Positions 7,534 to 14,438 of a stretch of 19,347 bases of DNA are shown piece after piece. The translations under genes were made by a program, and so were the position numbers. Under the pieces are notes generated by a model that saw nothing but the letters and a program-made list of their open reading frames with translations, made no database searches and had not been told where the DNA came from. Location: positions 1 through 19,347 of the forward strand of contig JAEZQD010000025.1 in NCBI GenBank assembly GCA_023413185.1, read 5' to 3'. The stretch is from Bacillota bacterium (lineage in GTDB: Bacteria; Bacillota; Clostridia; Oscillospirales; Ruminococcaceae). Each line of letters begins with the position of its first letter. Within the stretch, counting starts at the first letter, position 1.

Positions 7534-7953
7534 TTACTCGGTGGGATTGGCGGTGCTGAGTGCCTGCTCAACAGCCTTTAAAATTGCCTTGCTGCTGTAT
7601 GTTGCACCGGCTACGGCATCGACGTGTTCCACCGATTGCGCCGCGACAACCTGCGCGGGTATCGTCTCGGCGGCCGCGCCCTGCCCGTTGTTATGCTTGA
7701 GCAGTCGGATATCGGTAATGGTGTGGTTGGTTACCGTTACCTCTACCTCTACGGCAATGGGCATCTGCGTAAAGCTGCCGGGATAAACCCCGTCGGTTAT
7801 TCGGCTTAAATCGGGGTCGGTCAGTACAATATTCTCAAACACCGACAGTCCTTTGTTCAGCTGCTGACCAATCAGTACAACGGAGACTACCAGTACCGCA
7901 AGTACACTGAAAATGACAATGACGAGTACCGCTAGACGCTTTTTTATTTTCAT
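7534..7953 (-). CDS. Membrane-anchored FMN-binding domain protein
   Basis: A 139-residue protein with one N-terminal membrane helix (about 7-29) and an extracytoplasmic FMN_bind domain (about 55-133). The flavin attachment motif DAVAGATYSS is intact, with Thr118 as the residue that carries a phosphoester-linked FMN in this family (as in RnfG and NqrC). Such proteins pass electrons across or outside the membrane; attachment needs the flavin transferase ApbE, which is not in the window. Start: ATG at 7953. It lies 16 bp behind the flavodoxin gene in the tetR operon, which suggests a small inducible flavin-redox module. The C-terminus ends soon after the motif, as is usual for single-domain versions. 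Confidence 0.88.
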   Translation of the reverse strand: MKIKKRLAVLVIVIFSVLAVLVVSVVLIGQQLNKGLSVFENIVLTDPDLSRITDGVYPGSFTQMPIAVEVEVTVTNHTITDIRLLKHNNGQGAAAETIPAQVVAAQSVEHVDAVAGATYSSKAILKAVEQALSTANPTE

Positions 7954-7969
7954 TTCTCTTAATCTTCCT

Positions 7970-8434
7970 CTACTGCAGTGCCGCTAACGATTGGCAGAGG
8001 GAGGATATCTGCCCTTCTCGTTTGGGGCTTGACCAATGGACTACTCCCGTTGCGTAGACAGCAGCGCCCGCCGCCTCACACGGCGCTTGCATCTGGCGGA
8101 TGGCACGGTTGCCCCCCAGCCACGCATGCTTAAGATGCTGGGTCACAAACAGACCGATCTTTTTGCCCGACAGTCCGCTGAGTTTGTCAAGGCACGCACT
8201 CATTGGCGCGCTGAGGGAAAACGCCTGAACAGGGGATGCGAGGATTACCGCGTCGTAACCGCTTACATCGGGCAGGGGCTTTAGCTGCGGCTTTTCGGGC
8301 GGCTTAACCTCTCCTACTGTCTCTACGGGGATAATCTGGGCGGTATGTCCCGCCTCCTCGAGCGTTTTTACCGCCGCTTGCGCCACGGACATGGTATTGC
8401 CGGTTTGAGAATAGACTACAAAACAAACATTCAT
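7970..8434 (-). CDS. Flavodoxin-family protein
   Basis: A 154-residue soluble electron carrier or FMN reductase of the flavodoxin fold. The phosphate-binding loop YSQTGNT (8-14) immediately follows the first beta strand, and the second flavin contact region ASPVQAFSLSAPM follows near residue 66. The GKKIGLFVTQHL strand is also typical of the WrbA/multimeric flavodoxin group. Start: ATG at 8434, preceded by AAGGGAG about nine bases upstream; the frame is open further upstream, but that sequence (MLITQINNRG...) runs into the end of tetR, lacks a ribosome site and does not belong to the fold. It lies between tetR and the FMN-binding gene and is probably co-transcribed with both. The electron donor and acceptor are unknown. 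Confidence 0.85.
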   Translation of the reverse strand: MNVCFVVYSQTGNTMSVAQAAVKTLEEAGHTAQIIPVETVGEVKPPEKPQLKPLPDVSGYDAVILASPVQAFSLSAPMSACLDKLSGLSGKKIGLFVTQHLKHAWLGGNRAIRQMQAPCEAAGAAVYATGVVHWSSPKREGQISSLCQSLAALQ

Positions 8435-8474
8435 AACTCTTAGCTCCCTTTCAAATGATGTCAACTGATAACCG

Positions 8475-9092
8475 TTACAGGCTCCCCTGTTGTTGATTTG
8501 CGTAATAAGCAATCAGACCGCGCACGGATTGCATTGTTTTTTCGACCATAAGGTCGGGGTGGGATTGGTTTCGCTGACGGGTAACCGCTAAAATGCTGCC
8601 CAGACATAGCGACATCACCGCGTCACCCATCTGCATTGCCGTTTCTTGCGAAAGCCCAAGCTGTGCGGCAAGCTCACCAATAACCCGCATCTGGTGCTGT
8701 AACAGCGGGCTTTGCGCCAACTGCTCGTATACCGTTTCAGGCGGGATATCGCCATAGTTGTCTACAAACAACGCGGAAAAGATATTGGGGTTTGCGACCG
8801 AGTATTCACAAAACCGCGCCATACAACGCAGATAGCAGTCCAGCGCATCCTCCTGCTGCGGTGCGTTCACGTTCAGATAGGCTTCATACCTATCTAAAAA
8901 CTGCATTGCAGCGGCGACGATAAGGTGCGGAAAATTTTCAAAGTACAGGTAGATGGTCGAGCTGTGGTAGCCCGCCAGCATTGCCACCTTACGCACATTC
9001 AGCCCCGCGATACCCTCGCGCTCTATTACCGAGCAGGTACAATCCACAAAGTGCTGCGCAACCTGCTGCCTGCGCAGCTTACGGGTATCCAT
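8475..9092 (-). CDS. TetR/AcrR family transcriptional regulator
   Basis: A 205-residue one-component repressor. The N-terminal TetR helix-turn-helix (about 5-55) includes AGLNVRKVAMLAGYHSSTIYLYF; the rest is a helical ligand/dimer domain with no close match that I can name. Start: ATG at 9092, with GGAG eight bases upstream. ATGs further upstream (9119, 9098) are too close to, or ahead of, the ribosome site, and the first lies inside the operator. It is the first gene of an operon with flavodoxin and the FMN-binding protein, so it probably controls a redox or stress response to a small molecule. Autoregulation is strongly suggested by a 49-bp palindrome over its promoter. Confidence 0.9.
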   Translation of the reverse strand: MDTRKLRRQQVAQHFVDCTCSVIEREGIAGLNVRKVAMLAGYHSSTIYLYFENFPHLIVAAAMQFLDRYEAYLNVNAPQQEDALDCYLRCMARFCEYSVANPNIFSALFVDNYGDIPPETVYEQLAQSPLLQHQMRVIGELAAQLGLSQETAMQMGDAVMSLCLGSILAVTRQRNQSHPDLMVEKTMQSVRGLIAYYANQQQGSL

Positions 9093-9103
9093 CCGCATCT
9101 CTC

Positions 9104-9152
9104 CAAACACAATAAACATTGTTTATATTATAAACAATGTTTATTGTGTTTG
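9104..9152. promoter_or_regulatory. 49-bp perfect palindrome: nested TetR operator
   Basis: Positions 9104-9127 are the exact reverse complement of 9129-9152 around a single central base (9128). Within it lie two 15-bp palindromes, ATAAACATTGTTTAT (9112-9126) and ATAAACAATGTTTAT (9130-9144), with centres 18 bp apart, consistent with two repressor dimers. The promoter of the tetR operon lies inside this element. Confidence 0.85.
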
Positions 9153-9155
9153 CAA
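9127..9155 (-). promoter_or_regulatory. Promoter of the tetR-flavodoxin-FMN operon
   Basis: On the minus strand TTGCAA (9150-9155), a 17-bp spacer and a perfect TATAAT (9127-9132). Spacer and -10 fall within the 49-bp palindrome, so bound TetR should block RNA polymerase. Confidence 0.8.
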
Positions 9156-9204
9156 TATCCGTTATGCCAAAGTTTTGGGTAACATTTCTTAGTTTGTTGA
9201 GATA

Positions 9205-9375
9205 TTATGCCGAACGCTCGGCACTTGTGGGCTTTGTGTTGGGCAAGGGATAGATTCGAGACATCAATTTTGCCGCCTGCAAGTCTGGTTCTTTTTGCTG
9301 TAAAACGCCATCTAGCCGAAACGGGTCGTACCAGCGCACAGGCTTTGTGCGGGTATAAAGATGATATGCTGTCAA
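9205..9375 (-). CDS. 56-aa small protein with TTG start, unknown function
   Basis: A short basic protein, begun at a TTG (9375) with AAGGA ten bases upstream and closed by TAA. It starts MTAYHLYTRTKPVRWYDP and contains LQAAKLMSRIYPLP. No signal peptide, membrane helix, cysteine motif or known domain is visible. It follows the 41-aa gene with a 42-bp gap on the same strand, so the two are probably co-transcribed. A hairpin (TGCCGA...TCGGCA, 9208-9223) overlaps the last codons but has no T tract. I do not recognise the family; the case rests on the ribosome site, an uninterrupted frame with mixed codon use and the neighbouring small gene. Confidence 0.5.
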   Translation of the reverse strand: MTAYHLYTRTKPVRWYDPFRLDGVLQQKEPDLQAAKLMSRIYPLPNTKPTSAERSA

Positions 9376-9417
9376 TTTAATCGCATCCTTTCATGTTGTC
9401 GTTTGGTTTGGTTTATC

Positions 9418-9543
9418 CTACGCTGCCTTGATGTCGCGCAGCTCGGTCATGGCCTCTGCCTCGGTGTCGGCGGAAAACAAAAAGTTGCCTTCCTCATCGT
9501 ACACCTCGATATGGCCGCCTACGTACTTCATTTTATAGTCCAC
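9418..9543 (-). CDS. 41-aa small protein, unknown function
   Basis: A small acidic protein with the core YVGGHIEVYDEEGNFLFSAD and the tail TEAEAMTELRDIKAA, which reads as two beta strands and a helix. Similar short H-x-EVYD..G.F..SADT proteins are, from memory, scattered in Clostridia without an assigned role. Start: GTG at 9543 is preferred, because GAGGTG lies six bases upstream; ATG at 9531 (37 residues) is the alternative, with only GGTGG upstream. The frame is open further upstream to 9681, but that part overlaps the promoter and lacks coding character. It is likely the first gene of a two-gene small-protein transcript. Confidence 0.6.
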   Translation of the reverse strand: MDYKMKYVGGHIEVYDEEGNFLFSADTEAEAMTELRDIKAA

Positions 9544-9576
9544 CAAAAACACCTCTTTCTCGTTTGTGTTATCCTT

Positions 9577-9605
9577 ATTATAATAAGATGTGTGTACGAT
9601 AAAAC
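9577..9605 (-). promoter_or_regulatory. Candidate promoter of the two small-protein genes
   Basis: On the minus strand a perfect -10 TATAAT (9577-9582) with a weak -35 GTTTTA (9600-9605) at 17-bp spacing. The -10 is embedded in the 14-bp palindrome CTTATTATAATAAG (9574-9587), so it could also read the other way or bind a regulator. Confidence 0.4.
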
Positions 9606-9674
9606 GGACAGTAAACGTATTTTGGCTCCCATTATCCTTGGCGATAATTTGCCGATAAACCGGCTGCAAAACAG

Positions 9675-9703
9675 TTGACAATCTCCGTGATGCGTGATAT
9701 TAT
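9675..9703 (+). promoter_or_regulatory. Promoter of tRNA-Arg
   Basis: A consensus TTGACA (9675-9680), a 17-bp spacer and TATTAT (9698-9703), placed about 27 bases ahead of the mature tRNA 5' end. Confidence 0.8.
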
Positions 9704-9729
9704 AGTAAGGCTGATTGCAGCAAATAGTT

Positions 9730-9806
9730 GCGCTCGTAGCTCAGCTGGATAGAGTGACTGGCTACGAACCAGTAGGTCAGGGGTTCGAGTCCCTTCGGGC
9801 GCGCCA
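9730..9806 (+). tRNA. tRNA-Arg (anticodon ACG)
   Basis: A full 77-nt cloverleaf. The acceptor stem GCGCTCG pairs with CGGGCGC, the D arm is GCTC...GAGT, the anticodon stem ACTGG/CCAGT encloses the loop CTACGAA with anticodon ACG at 9764-9766, and the T arm is AGGGG/CCCTT around TTCGAGT. The discriminator is G and CCA is encoded. The A34 is expected to be deaminated to inosine to read CGU/CGC/CGA. It is a single tRNA with its own promoter and terminator. Confidence 0.97.
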
Positions 9807-9846
9807 AAAAGGCATAGTTTTCCTTTAAGGAAGACTATGCCTTTTT
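9806..9846 (+). terminator. Terminator of tRNA-Arg
   Basis: A stem of about 18 bp with one mismatch (9806-9823 with 9829-9846), a short loop and a terminal TTTTT, immediately behind the tRNA 3' end. Confidence 0.85.
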
Positions 9847-9925
9847 ATTTGAGAATAAATCGACTTCTATCTTGCTTTGTGTTAAAACGAATTTGGGGTT
9901 GTTCATAAAATATGCTGGTGGAAAT

Positions 9926-10213
9926 ATGAATAACAAACCATTAATTGTTTCTATTTCGGCAATCTCAGGCGGTGGCAAAACAACCGTCACAAAAGCCTTG
10001 AATCATTATTTATAAAAAGCAATTTCCTTTTATTTTGATGATTACGAATATACTAAGCAACCTGAGAATATTGGGTGTTGGATTAATAAAACTTAAAAAT
10101 CCCAATTAATGGGATTTTTCCTTTTTTGAAAAGATATAAACAACTCTGTTCACTCAGGTGAATATGACTATATATTTATTGACTATCCATTTATGGAAAA
10201 AGAAACAATCAAG
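9926..10213 (+). pseudogene. Decayed P-loop nucleoside-kinase-like gene
   Basis: A reading frame opens at ATG 9926 with MNNKPLIVSISAISGGGKTT, a clear P-loop (GGGKTT at 15-20), but meets a stop after 29 codons (10013-10015). In the same frame it continues as KAISFYFDDYEYTK and GCWINKT, is stopped again at 10094 and within 10095-10127, then resumes as SGEYDYIFIDYPF, a Walker-B-like strand of uridine kinase/phosphoribulokinase-type enzymes, up to about 10213. After that the kinase homology ends abruptly where the minus-strand permease relic begins. The region is more AT-rich than its surroundings. Several stops, a hairpin within it and the lost C-terminal half make it non-functional. The exact kinase family is uncertain. 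Confidence 0.7.
10095..10127 (+). terminator. Terminator-like hairpin within the kinase pseudogene
   Basis: A perfect 10-bp stem, AAAAATCCCA with TGGGATTTTT, a 5-base loop and a further T6 at 10122-10127. It replaces the part of the kinase that should link the two homologous segments, so it probably arrived by rearrangement or marks a deletion scar. Confidence 0.55.
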
Positions 10214-10380
10214 GTATTAGTTTTTTTGTTCTTGCGCATGGTCAATAGGCTCTGCAATACAATGAAGAATGCGAGCAGAGACGCGATGATAATCTTCGAC
10301 CACCAGGAGGAAAGGTTACCCTGGAATGAGACAATGGTCTCGATCGTCGCCTTAATCAATACCGTTTTGCAGCTGATTGC
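10183..10380 (-). pseudogene. C-terminal relic of a sugar ABC transporter permease
   Basis: On the minus strand an open stretch reads TVLIKATIETIVSFQG, NLSSWWSKIIIASLLAFFIV and LQSLLTMRKNKK before a stop at 10183-10185. This looks like the last helix and tail of YjfF/YtfT-type sugar permeases (an SSWW...IV...LQ pattern, from memory). There is no start or ribosome site: the frame begins after a stop behind the araD terminator. The position just downstream of araD fits the remains of an arabinose ABC transporter once belonging to the ara operon (inference). The last ~10 codons (TNTLIVSFSING) may come from the joined kinase sequence. Confidence 0.5.
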
Positions 10381-10398
10381 GCACCGTTTTTATGCGCG

Positions 10399-10436
10399 AA
10401 AAATTATGACAGAAACGGTGTCCTGCCATAATTTTT
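10399..10436 (-). terminator. Terminator of the araBAD operon
   Basis: The stem AAAAATTATG plus CAG pairs across a mismatch with CTG plus CATAATTTTT (10399-10412 with 10423-10436) around a 10-base loop, giving T5 on the minus strand, 21 bases behind the araD stop codon. Confidence 0.75.
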
Positions 10437-10456
10437 CCCGATTATCGAATTATCTT

Positions 10457-11152
10457 TTATGTTGTTGACTGTCCATAATACGCGTTTTTGCCGTGCTTAC
10501 GCAGGTAGTGCTTGTCAAGCAGTTCCTGCTGCATGCGCGTATTCTCGGCACCCAGTGTTTTGGTGTGCCACGCCATCATCGCGATCTCTTCGAGCACCAC
10601 CGCGTGGTATACCGCGTCGTCGGCATCCTTTCCCCACACAAATGGGCCATGGCTGTTCACGACGATTGCGGGGGTATCCATCACCGCTGTTCCCTGTATT
10701 GTTTCTACAATCACGTTGCCTGTTTCCTTTTCGTACTCGCCCTCAATCTCCGCGGGGGTCATACGGCGGGTACAGGGGATGTTGTCGTAGAAGTAGTCCG
10801 CGTGGGTTGTGCCGAGTGCGGGAATGCTGAACCCCGCCTGTGCCCAAATGGTAGCCCAGCGCGAGTGGGTGTGCACAATGCCGCCAATCTCGGGGAAGGC
10901 ACGGTAGAGCACGAGATGGGTTGCGGTGTCGGAGGATGGCTTAAGCCGCCCCTCGACTACCTCGCCCTGCAGGTTGACAACCACCATATCCTCGGGCTGC
11001 ATATTGTCGTACTCCACGCCGGAGGGCTTTATGACTACAAGCCCCGTCTCCTTATCCAGCGCGGATACGTTGCCCCACGTGAAGGTAACCAGATTATATT
11101 TTGGCAGCAATAGGTTTGCGTTTAAAACCTGCCGCTTTAACTGTTCGAGCAT
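10457..11152 (-). CDS. araD: L-ribulose-5-phosphate 4-epimerase
   Basis: Converts L-ribulose-5-phosphate to D-xylulose-5-phosphate, the last step of arabinose catabolism before the pentose phosphate pathway. A class II aldolase/epimerase fold of 231 residues, the usual length. The metal ligands are visible as HTH (94-96) and His168 in NSHGPF; the catalytic Asp119 lies in HADY, and the C-terminal tyrosines are at 225-226. The phosphate-binding segments TWGNVS (25-30), KPSG (42-45) and SSDT (73-76) are intact. Start: ATG at 11152, with GAGAGGA about ten bases upstream. It follows araA by 30 bp and is the last gene of araBAD, closed by a terminator. Confidence 0.97.
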   Translation of the reverse strand: MLEQLKRQVLNANLLLPKYNLVTFTWGNVSALDKETGLVVIKPSGVEYDNMQPEDMVVVNLQGEVVEGRLKPSSDTATHLVLYRAFPEIGGIVHTHSRWATIWAQAGFSIPALGTTHADYFYDNIPCTRRMTPAEIEGEYEKETGNVIVETIQGTAVMDTPAIVVNSHGPFVWGKDADDAVYHAVVLEEIAMMAWHTKTLGAENTRMQQELLDKHYLRKHGKNAYYGQSTT

Positions 11153-11182
11153 ATCCGTTTTTTCCTCTCAGTTCGTATGATA

Positions 11183-12664
11183 CTATGCCTTAAGCTTCCA
11201 CACGATGTCGGAGAACAGAAGCTGCTGCTTCAGCGCGCCGATGTCGGTACTGTCTCCGATGTGGATATACTCGATGTCCATCATCTCCGCCCAGTCACGC
11301 AGCTGCTCGGCAGTCAGGTCGTAGGAGAACGCCGTATGATGTGCGCCGCCTGCCAGTATCCACGCCTCGGCCGCTGTCTTTAGGTCGGGCAGGGGCTTCC
11401 ACATGGCGCGCGCCACGGGGAGGTTGGGCATCTCATAGATGGGCTTTACAACCTCGCAGTCGTTTACAATCAGGCGCATTCTGCCGCCCATATCAACCAG
11501 GGAAGCGGCAACCGCTTTGCCTGCCTTGCCCTCAAACACCAGTCGTGCCGGGGGAAGCTTTCCGCCGATACCAAGGGGGTGCACCTCAACCTTTGGCTTT
11601 TCAGCCGCTATGGTCGGGCAGATCTCAAGCATATGTGCGCCGAGAATCAGCTCGCTGCCCTGGGTCAGGTCGTAGGTGTAATCCTCCATCAGCGTCGCGC
11701 CGCCGCTCAGCCCTTCGCCCATCGCCTTAAAGATGTGCACAAGCGCCGCGGTCTTCCAGTCGCCCTCCGCGCCAAAGCCAAAGCCCGCTTCCATCAGCCG
11801 CTGGCTGGCAAGCCCGGGGAGCTGCGCAAGCCCGTGCAGGTCTTCAAAGTTTGTGGTAAACGCCTTGCAGCCGCCGTCATCCAGCAGTTTGCGCATGGCA
11901 AGCTCCTCGCGAAGCTGGTATTTTACCGAGTCGATATCCTCGGTGTTTATGGTGTAGCGTGCGGTGCAGTCCGCATACGCCGCCTCTATCTCCGCGTCGG
12001 TAACGGCAGCCGCCGCCTCGGCAAGGTCGCCCACCGCGGTGGTGTTAACCTGCCAGCCCAGCTTAATCTGTGCCTCTACCTTATCGCCCTCGGTTACCGC
12101 AACCTGACGCATATTGTCGCCAAAACGCATGACCTTTAGGTCTCTGCTCACCGCAACGCCGACAGCGGTGCGCATCCATGCGCCGATCTTCTCTTGTACA
12201 TCGGTGTCTTCCCAATACCCCACAACGACCTTGCGCGCAAGACGCATACGTGCGCCGATAAAGCCGTGCTCTCGGTCGCCGTGTGCCGACTGGTTGAGGT
12301 TCATAAAGTCCATGTCGATGCCTAGGTTTGGAATCTGACGGTTATATTGGGTGTGCAGGTGCAGGTAGGGCTTTTGCAGGATGGCAAGCCCGTTAATCCA
12401 CATCTTTGAAGGCGAGAAGGTGTGCATCCAAGAGATTATGCCCGCGCACTGCTTATTGTGGTTTGCCTCGCGGATTACTGCGGCAATCTCATCCGGTGTT
12501 TTTACAACCGGCTTGTAAACGATCTTGCAGGGCAGCACGGCGCTCTCATCGAGTGCCTTTACCATAGCCTGCGAATGCTCCGCCACCTGCCGCAGGGTCT
12601 CTTCCCCGTACAGGTGCTGGCTGCCTGTAATAAACCAAAACTCGTATTGACTTAAGTTTGACAT
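11183..12664 (-). CDS. araA: L-arabinose isomerase
   Basis: Interconverts L-arabinose and L-ribulose in the cytoplasm with a Mn2+ cofactor. At 493 residues it matches the family. The metal ligands of the family are all present: Glu300 in GFGAEGDWK, Glu327 in LMEDYTYD, His344 in GAHMLE and His442/443 in AHHTAFS. The opening EFWFITGSQHLYGEETL is diagnostic. Start: ATG at 12664, with GGGAGG seven bases upstream; the ATG six codons earlier (12682) lies ahead of this ribosome site and is rejected. It sits 42 bp behind araB and 30 bp before araD in one operon, under AraR control through the araB promoter. Confidence 0.98.
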   Translation of the reverse strand: MSNLSQYEFWFITGSQHLYGEETLRQVAEHSQAMVKALDESAVLPCKIVYKPVVKTPDEIAAVIREANHNKQCAGIISWMHTFSPSKMWINGLAILQKPYLHLHTQYNRQIPNLGIDMDFMNLNQSAHGDREHGFIGARMRLARKVVVGYWEDTDVQEKIGAWMRTAVGVAVSRDLKVMRFGDNMRQVAVTEGDKVEAQIKLGWQVNTTAVGDLAEAAAAVTDAEIEAAYADCTARYTINTEDIDSVKYQLREELAMRKLLDDGGCKAFTTNFEDLHGLAQLPGLASQRLMEAGFGFGAEGDWKTAALVHIFKAMGEGLSGGATLMEDYTYDLTQGSELILGAHMLEICPTIAAEKPKVEVHPLGIGGKLPPARLVFEGKAGKAVAASLVDMGGRMRLIVNDCEVVKPIYEMPNLPVARAMWKPLPDLKTAAEAWILAGGAHHTAFSYDLTAEQLRDWAEMMDIEYIHIGDSTDIGALKQQLLFSDIVWKLKA

Positions 12665-12706
12665 CGTATAGCCTCCCAACAATGTTGTTTGTTATAAACC
12701 AGGTTC

Positions 12707-14374
12707 TTATCCCTTATAGGATTTCTTTATCTCTTTTAGGCGCTTCATCACGTCGTTTGCACCGCGCCCGAAATAGTCGTGCAGAATGCTGTACTCGGCA
12801 TACAGCTTATCGTACATCGCCTTGTTTTCGGGGATTGGGGTGTACACAACATCCTTGAGTTTGCCCATAACCTTCGCCCCGTCAAAGACCGAGTCGTAGC
12901 CGCCGCGCTCGCCGCCCGCCGCAACCGCCGCAAAGATGGCGGAACCGAGTGCCGGACCCTGCAGGGAGCCTGCAATCTTAACGGGGATACCCAGCACGTC
13001 CGCATAGATCTGCATGGTCATCGGGTCCTTTTGCGAGATGCCGCCGGAGGCGTAAAACTCGTCCACCGGTACGCCGTTTGCGTTAAACGTCTCGACAATC
13101 TTTCTGGTGCCGTACGCGGTTGCCTCAATCAAGGCGCGGTAGATCTCCTCGGGCTTTGTTTGCAGCGTCATGCCCAGCATCATGCCCGTAAGGTCTACGT
13201 CCACCAGCACCGAGCGGTTGCCGTTCCACCAGTCCAGCGCGACCAGACCGCTTTCGCCCACCCCAAGCTTTTCCGCCTTTTGGCGCAGGTATTTGTGTAT
13301 GTTCATGTCCTGCTTTTTCGCGTCCTCGTAATAGGAGGCGGGCAGGCAGTTATCAATAAACCATGCAAAGTGGTCACCCACGCAGGATTGCCCTGCCTCG
13401 TAGCCGTAGAAGCCGGGATACACGCCGTCCTCTACCACGCCGCACATACCGGGTACTTCACGCTCCTCGGTGCCCAGCAGGATATGGCAGGTTGATGTAC
13501 CCATGATGGCAAGAATCTTTCCGGGACCGTCGATGCCCACTGCGGGCACGGTGACGTGAGCGTCCACATTACCTACCGCAACCGCGGTGCCGGGTACAAG
13601 CCCCGTCAAGGACGCGGAAAGCTCGGTGATCTCGCCCGCCTTACAGCCTAAGGGCGTAATGGGGCAGTTTAATTTATCCTCCACCACGTTTTCAAAGCGC
13701 GGGTCCAATGCTTTAAAGAACGCTTTGTCCGGGTAGCCCTTGCGCTTATGCCAGATTGCCTTATAGCCGGCGGTGCAGGAGTTGCGCGTCTGTACGCCGG
13801 TAAGCTGCCAGATAACCCAGTCGGCCGCTTCAATAAAGTAGTCAGCCGCCTCATACACCTCGGGCGCTTCATCTAAAACCTGCCACACCTTTGGGAACAG
13901 CCACTCGGACGAGATTTTGCCGCCGTACCGCGCGAGCCAATCCTCGCCCATGTCCGCCGCAATCTGATTGAGCTTGTTGGCTTTATCCTGCGCCGCGTGG
14001 TGCTTCCACAGTTTAATATACGCGTGCGGGTTTGACGCAAACTCGGGAAGGAAGCATAGGGGGGTGCCGTCCGCCTTGACGGGTAGCACCGTACACGCCG
14101 TAAAATCGGTACCGATGCCGATGACATCCTGCGCCGAGACCTTTGCGCTTTCGAGCACGCCGGGTATGGTATGCGCAAACACCTCCAGGTAATCCCTCGG
14201 GTGCTGCAATGCCCAGTCGGCGCCAAGCTTTGTGCCGTCGGGAAGGGTTTCATCCATAACCGCGTGAGGGTATTCGTAAGTTGTACTTGCAACTTCTTCA
14301 CCCGTTGCTACATTTACGAGTACCGCCCGACCCGAGAGTGTACCGAAATCTACGCCGATTGTATATTTCGCCAT
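12707..14374 (-). CDS. araB: L-ribulokinase
   Basis: Phosphorylates L-ribulose with ATP to L-ribulose-5-phosphate. FGGY-family kinase of 555 residues, the normal AraB length. The N-terminal nucleotide-binding signature IGVDFGTLSGRAVLV, the GNVDAH and IMGTSTCH blocks in the middle, and the FGGY C-terminal signature region ATAYGTRKIVETF ... YASGGISQKDPMTMQIYADV are intact. Start: ATG at 14374, with GGAAG seven bases upstream; the upstream ATG at 14401 has no ribosome site. It is the first gene of the araBAD operon. The order B-A-D with AraR of the GntR/LacI type is the Firmicute form of the pathway. Confidence 0.97.
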   Translation of the reverse strand: MAKYTIGVDFGTLSGRAVLVNVATGEEVASTTYEYPHAVMDETLPDGTKLGADWALQHPRDYLEVFAHTIPGVLESAKVSAQDVIGIGTDFTACTVLPVKADGTPLCFLPEFASNPHAYIKLWKHHAAQDKANKLNQIAADMGEDWLARYGGKISSEWLFPKVWQVLDEAPEVYEAADYFIEAADWVIWQLTGVQTRNSCTAGYKAIWHKRKGYPDKAFFKALDPRFENVVEDKLNCPITPLGCKAGEITELSASLTGLVPGTAVAVGNVDAHVTVPAVGIDGPGKILAIMGTSTCHILLGTEEREVPGMCGVVEDGVYPGFYGYEAGQSCVGDHFAWFIDNCLPASYYEDAKKQDMNIHKYLRQKAEKLGVGESGLVALDWWNGNRSVLVDVDLTGMMLGMTLQTKPEEIYRALIEATAYGTRKIVETFNANGVPVDEFYASGGISQKDPMTMQIYADVLGIPVKIAGSLQGPALGSAIFAAVAAGGERGGYDSVFDGAKVMGKLKDVVYTPIPENKAMYDKLYAEYSILHDYFGRGANDVMKRLKEIKKSYKG

Positions 14375-14421
14375 GATATGACTTCCTTTCCGTATATCCA
14401 ATTGTGTTGATTACGTCAATT

Positions 14422-14438
14422 AAGTTGTACGTACATCT
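14422..14438. promoter_or_regulatory. AraR operator of araBAD
   Basis: The core TTGTACGTACAT (14425-14436) contains the perfect palindrome TGTACGTACA and matches the AraR box known from Bacillus subtilis (ATTTGTACGTACAAAT). It lies directly after the -10, over the expected transcription start. A weaker sequence TTGATTACGTCAA (14407-14419) may be a second site. Confidence 0.85.

Noticed and set aside
9544..9681. Upstream extension of the 41-aa protein to an 87-residue protein
   Set aside because: The extension overlaps a TATAAT promoter box and a palindrome, has no ribosome site at its ATG and is AT-rich, whereas GAGGTG sits six bases ahead of the GTG at 9543.
9780..9810. tRNA-Arg 3' end as an integration (att) site
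   Set aside because: No second copy of the tRNA 3' end and no integrase are present in the window; only decayed genes follow.
10193..10468. 91-codon plus-strand frame beginning MEKETIK
   Set aside because: Its first codons belong to the kinase relic, the rest is antisense to the permease relic and runs across the ara terminator; no ribosome site.
10493..11113. Long open frame on the plus strand opposite araD (about 206 codons)
   Set aside because: It is the shadow of araD: codon-position bias of a real gene keeps the opposite strand open. It has no ribosome site and no recognisable domain, and araD is certain.
12779..13495. Plus-strand frame of about 238 codons opposite araB
   Set aside because: Antisense shadow of the conserved ribulokinase sequence.
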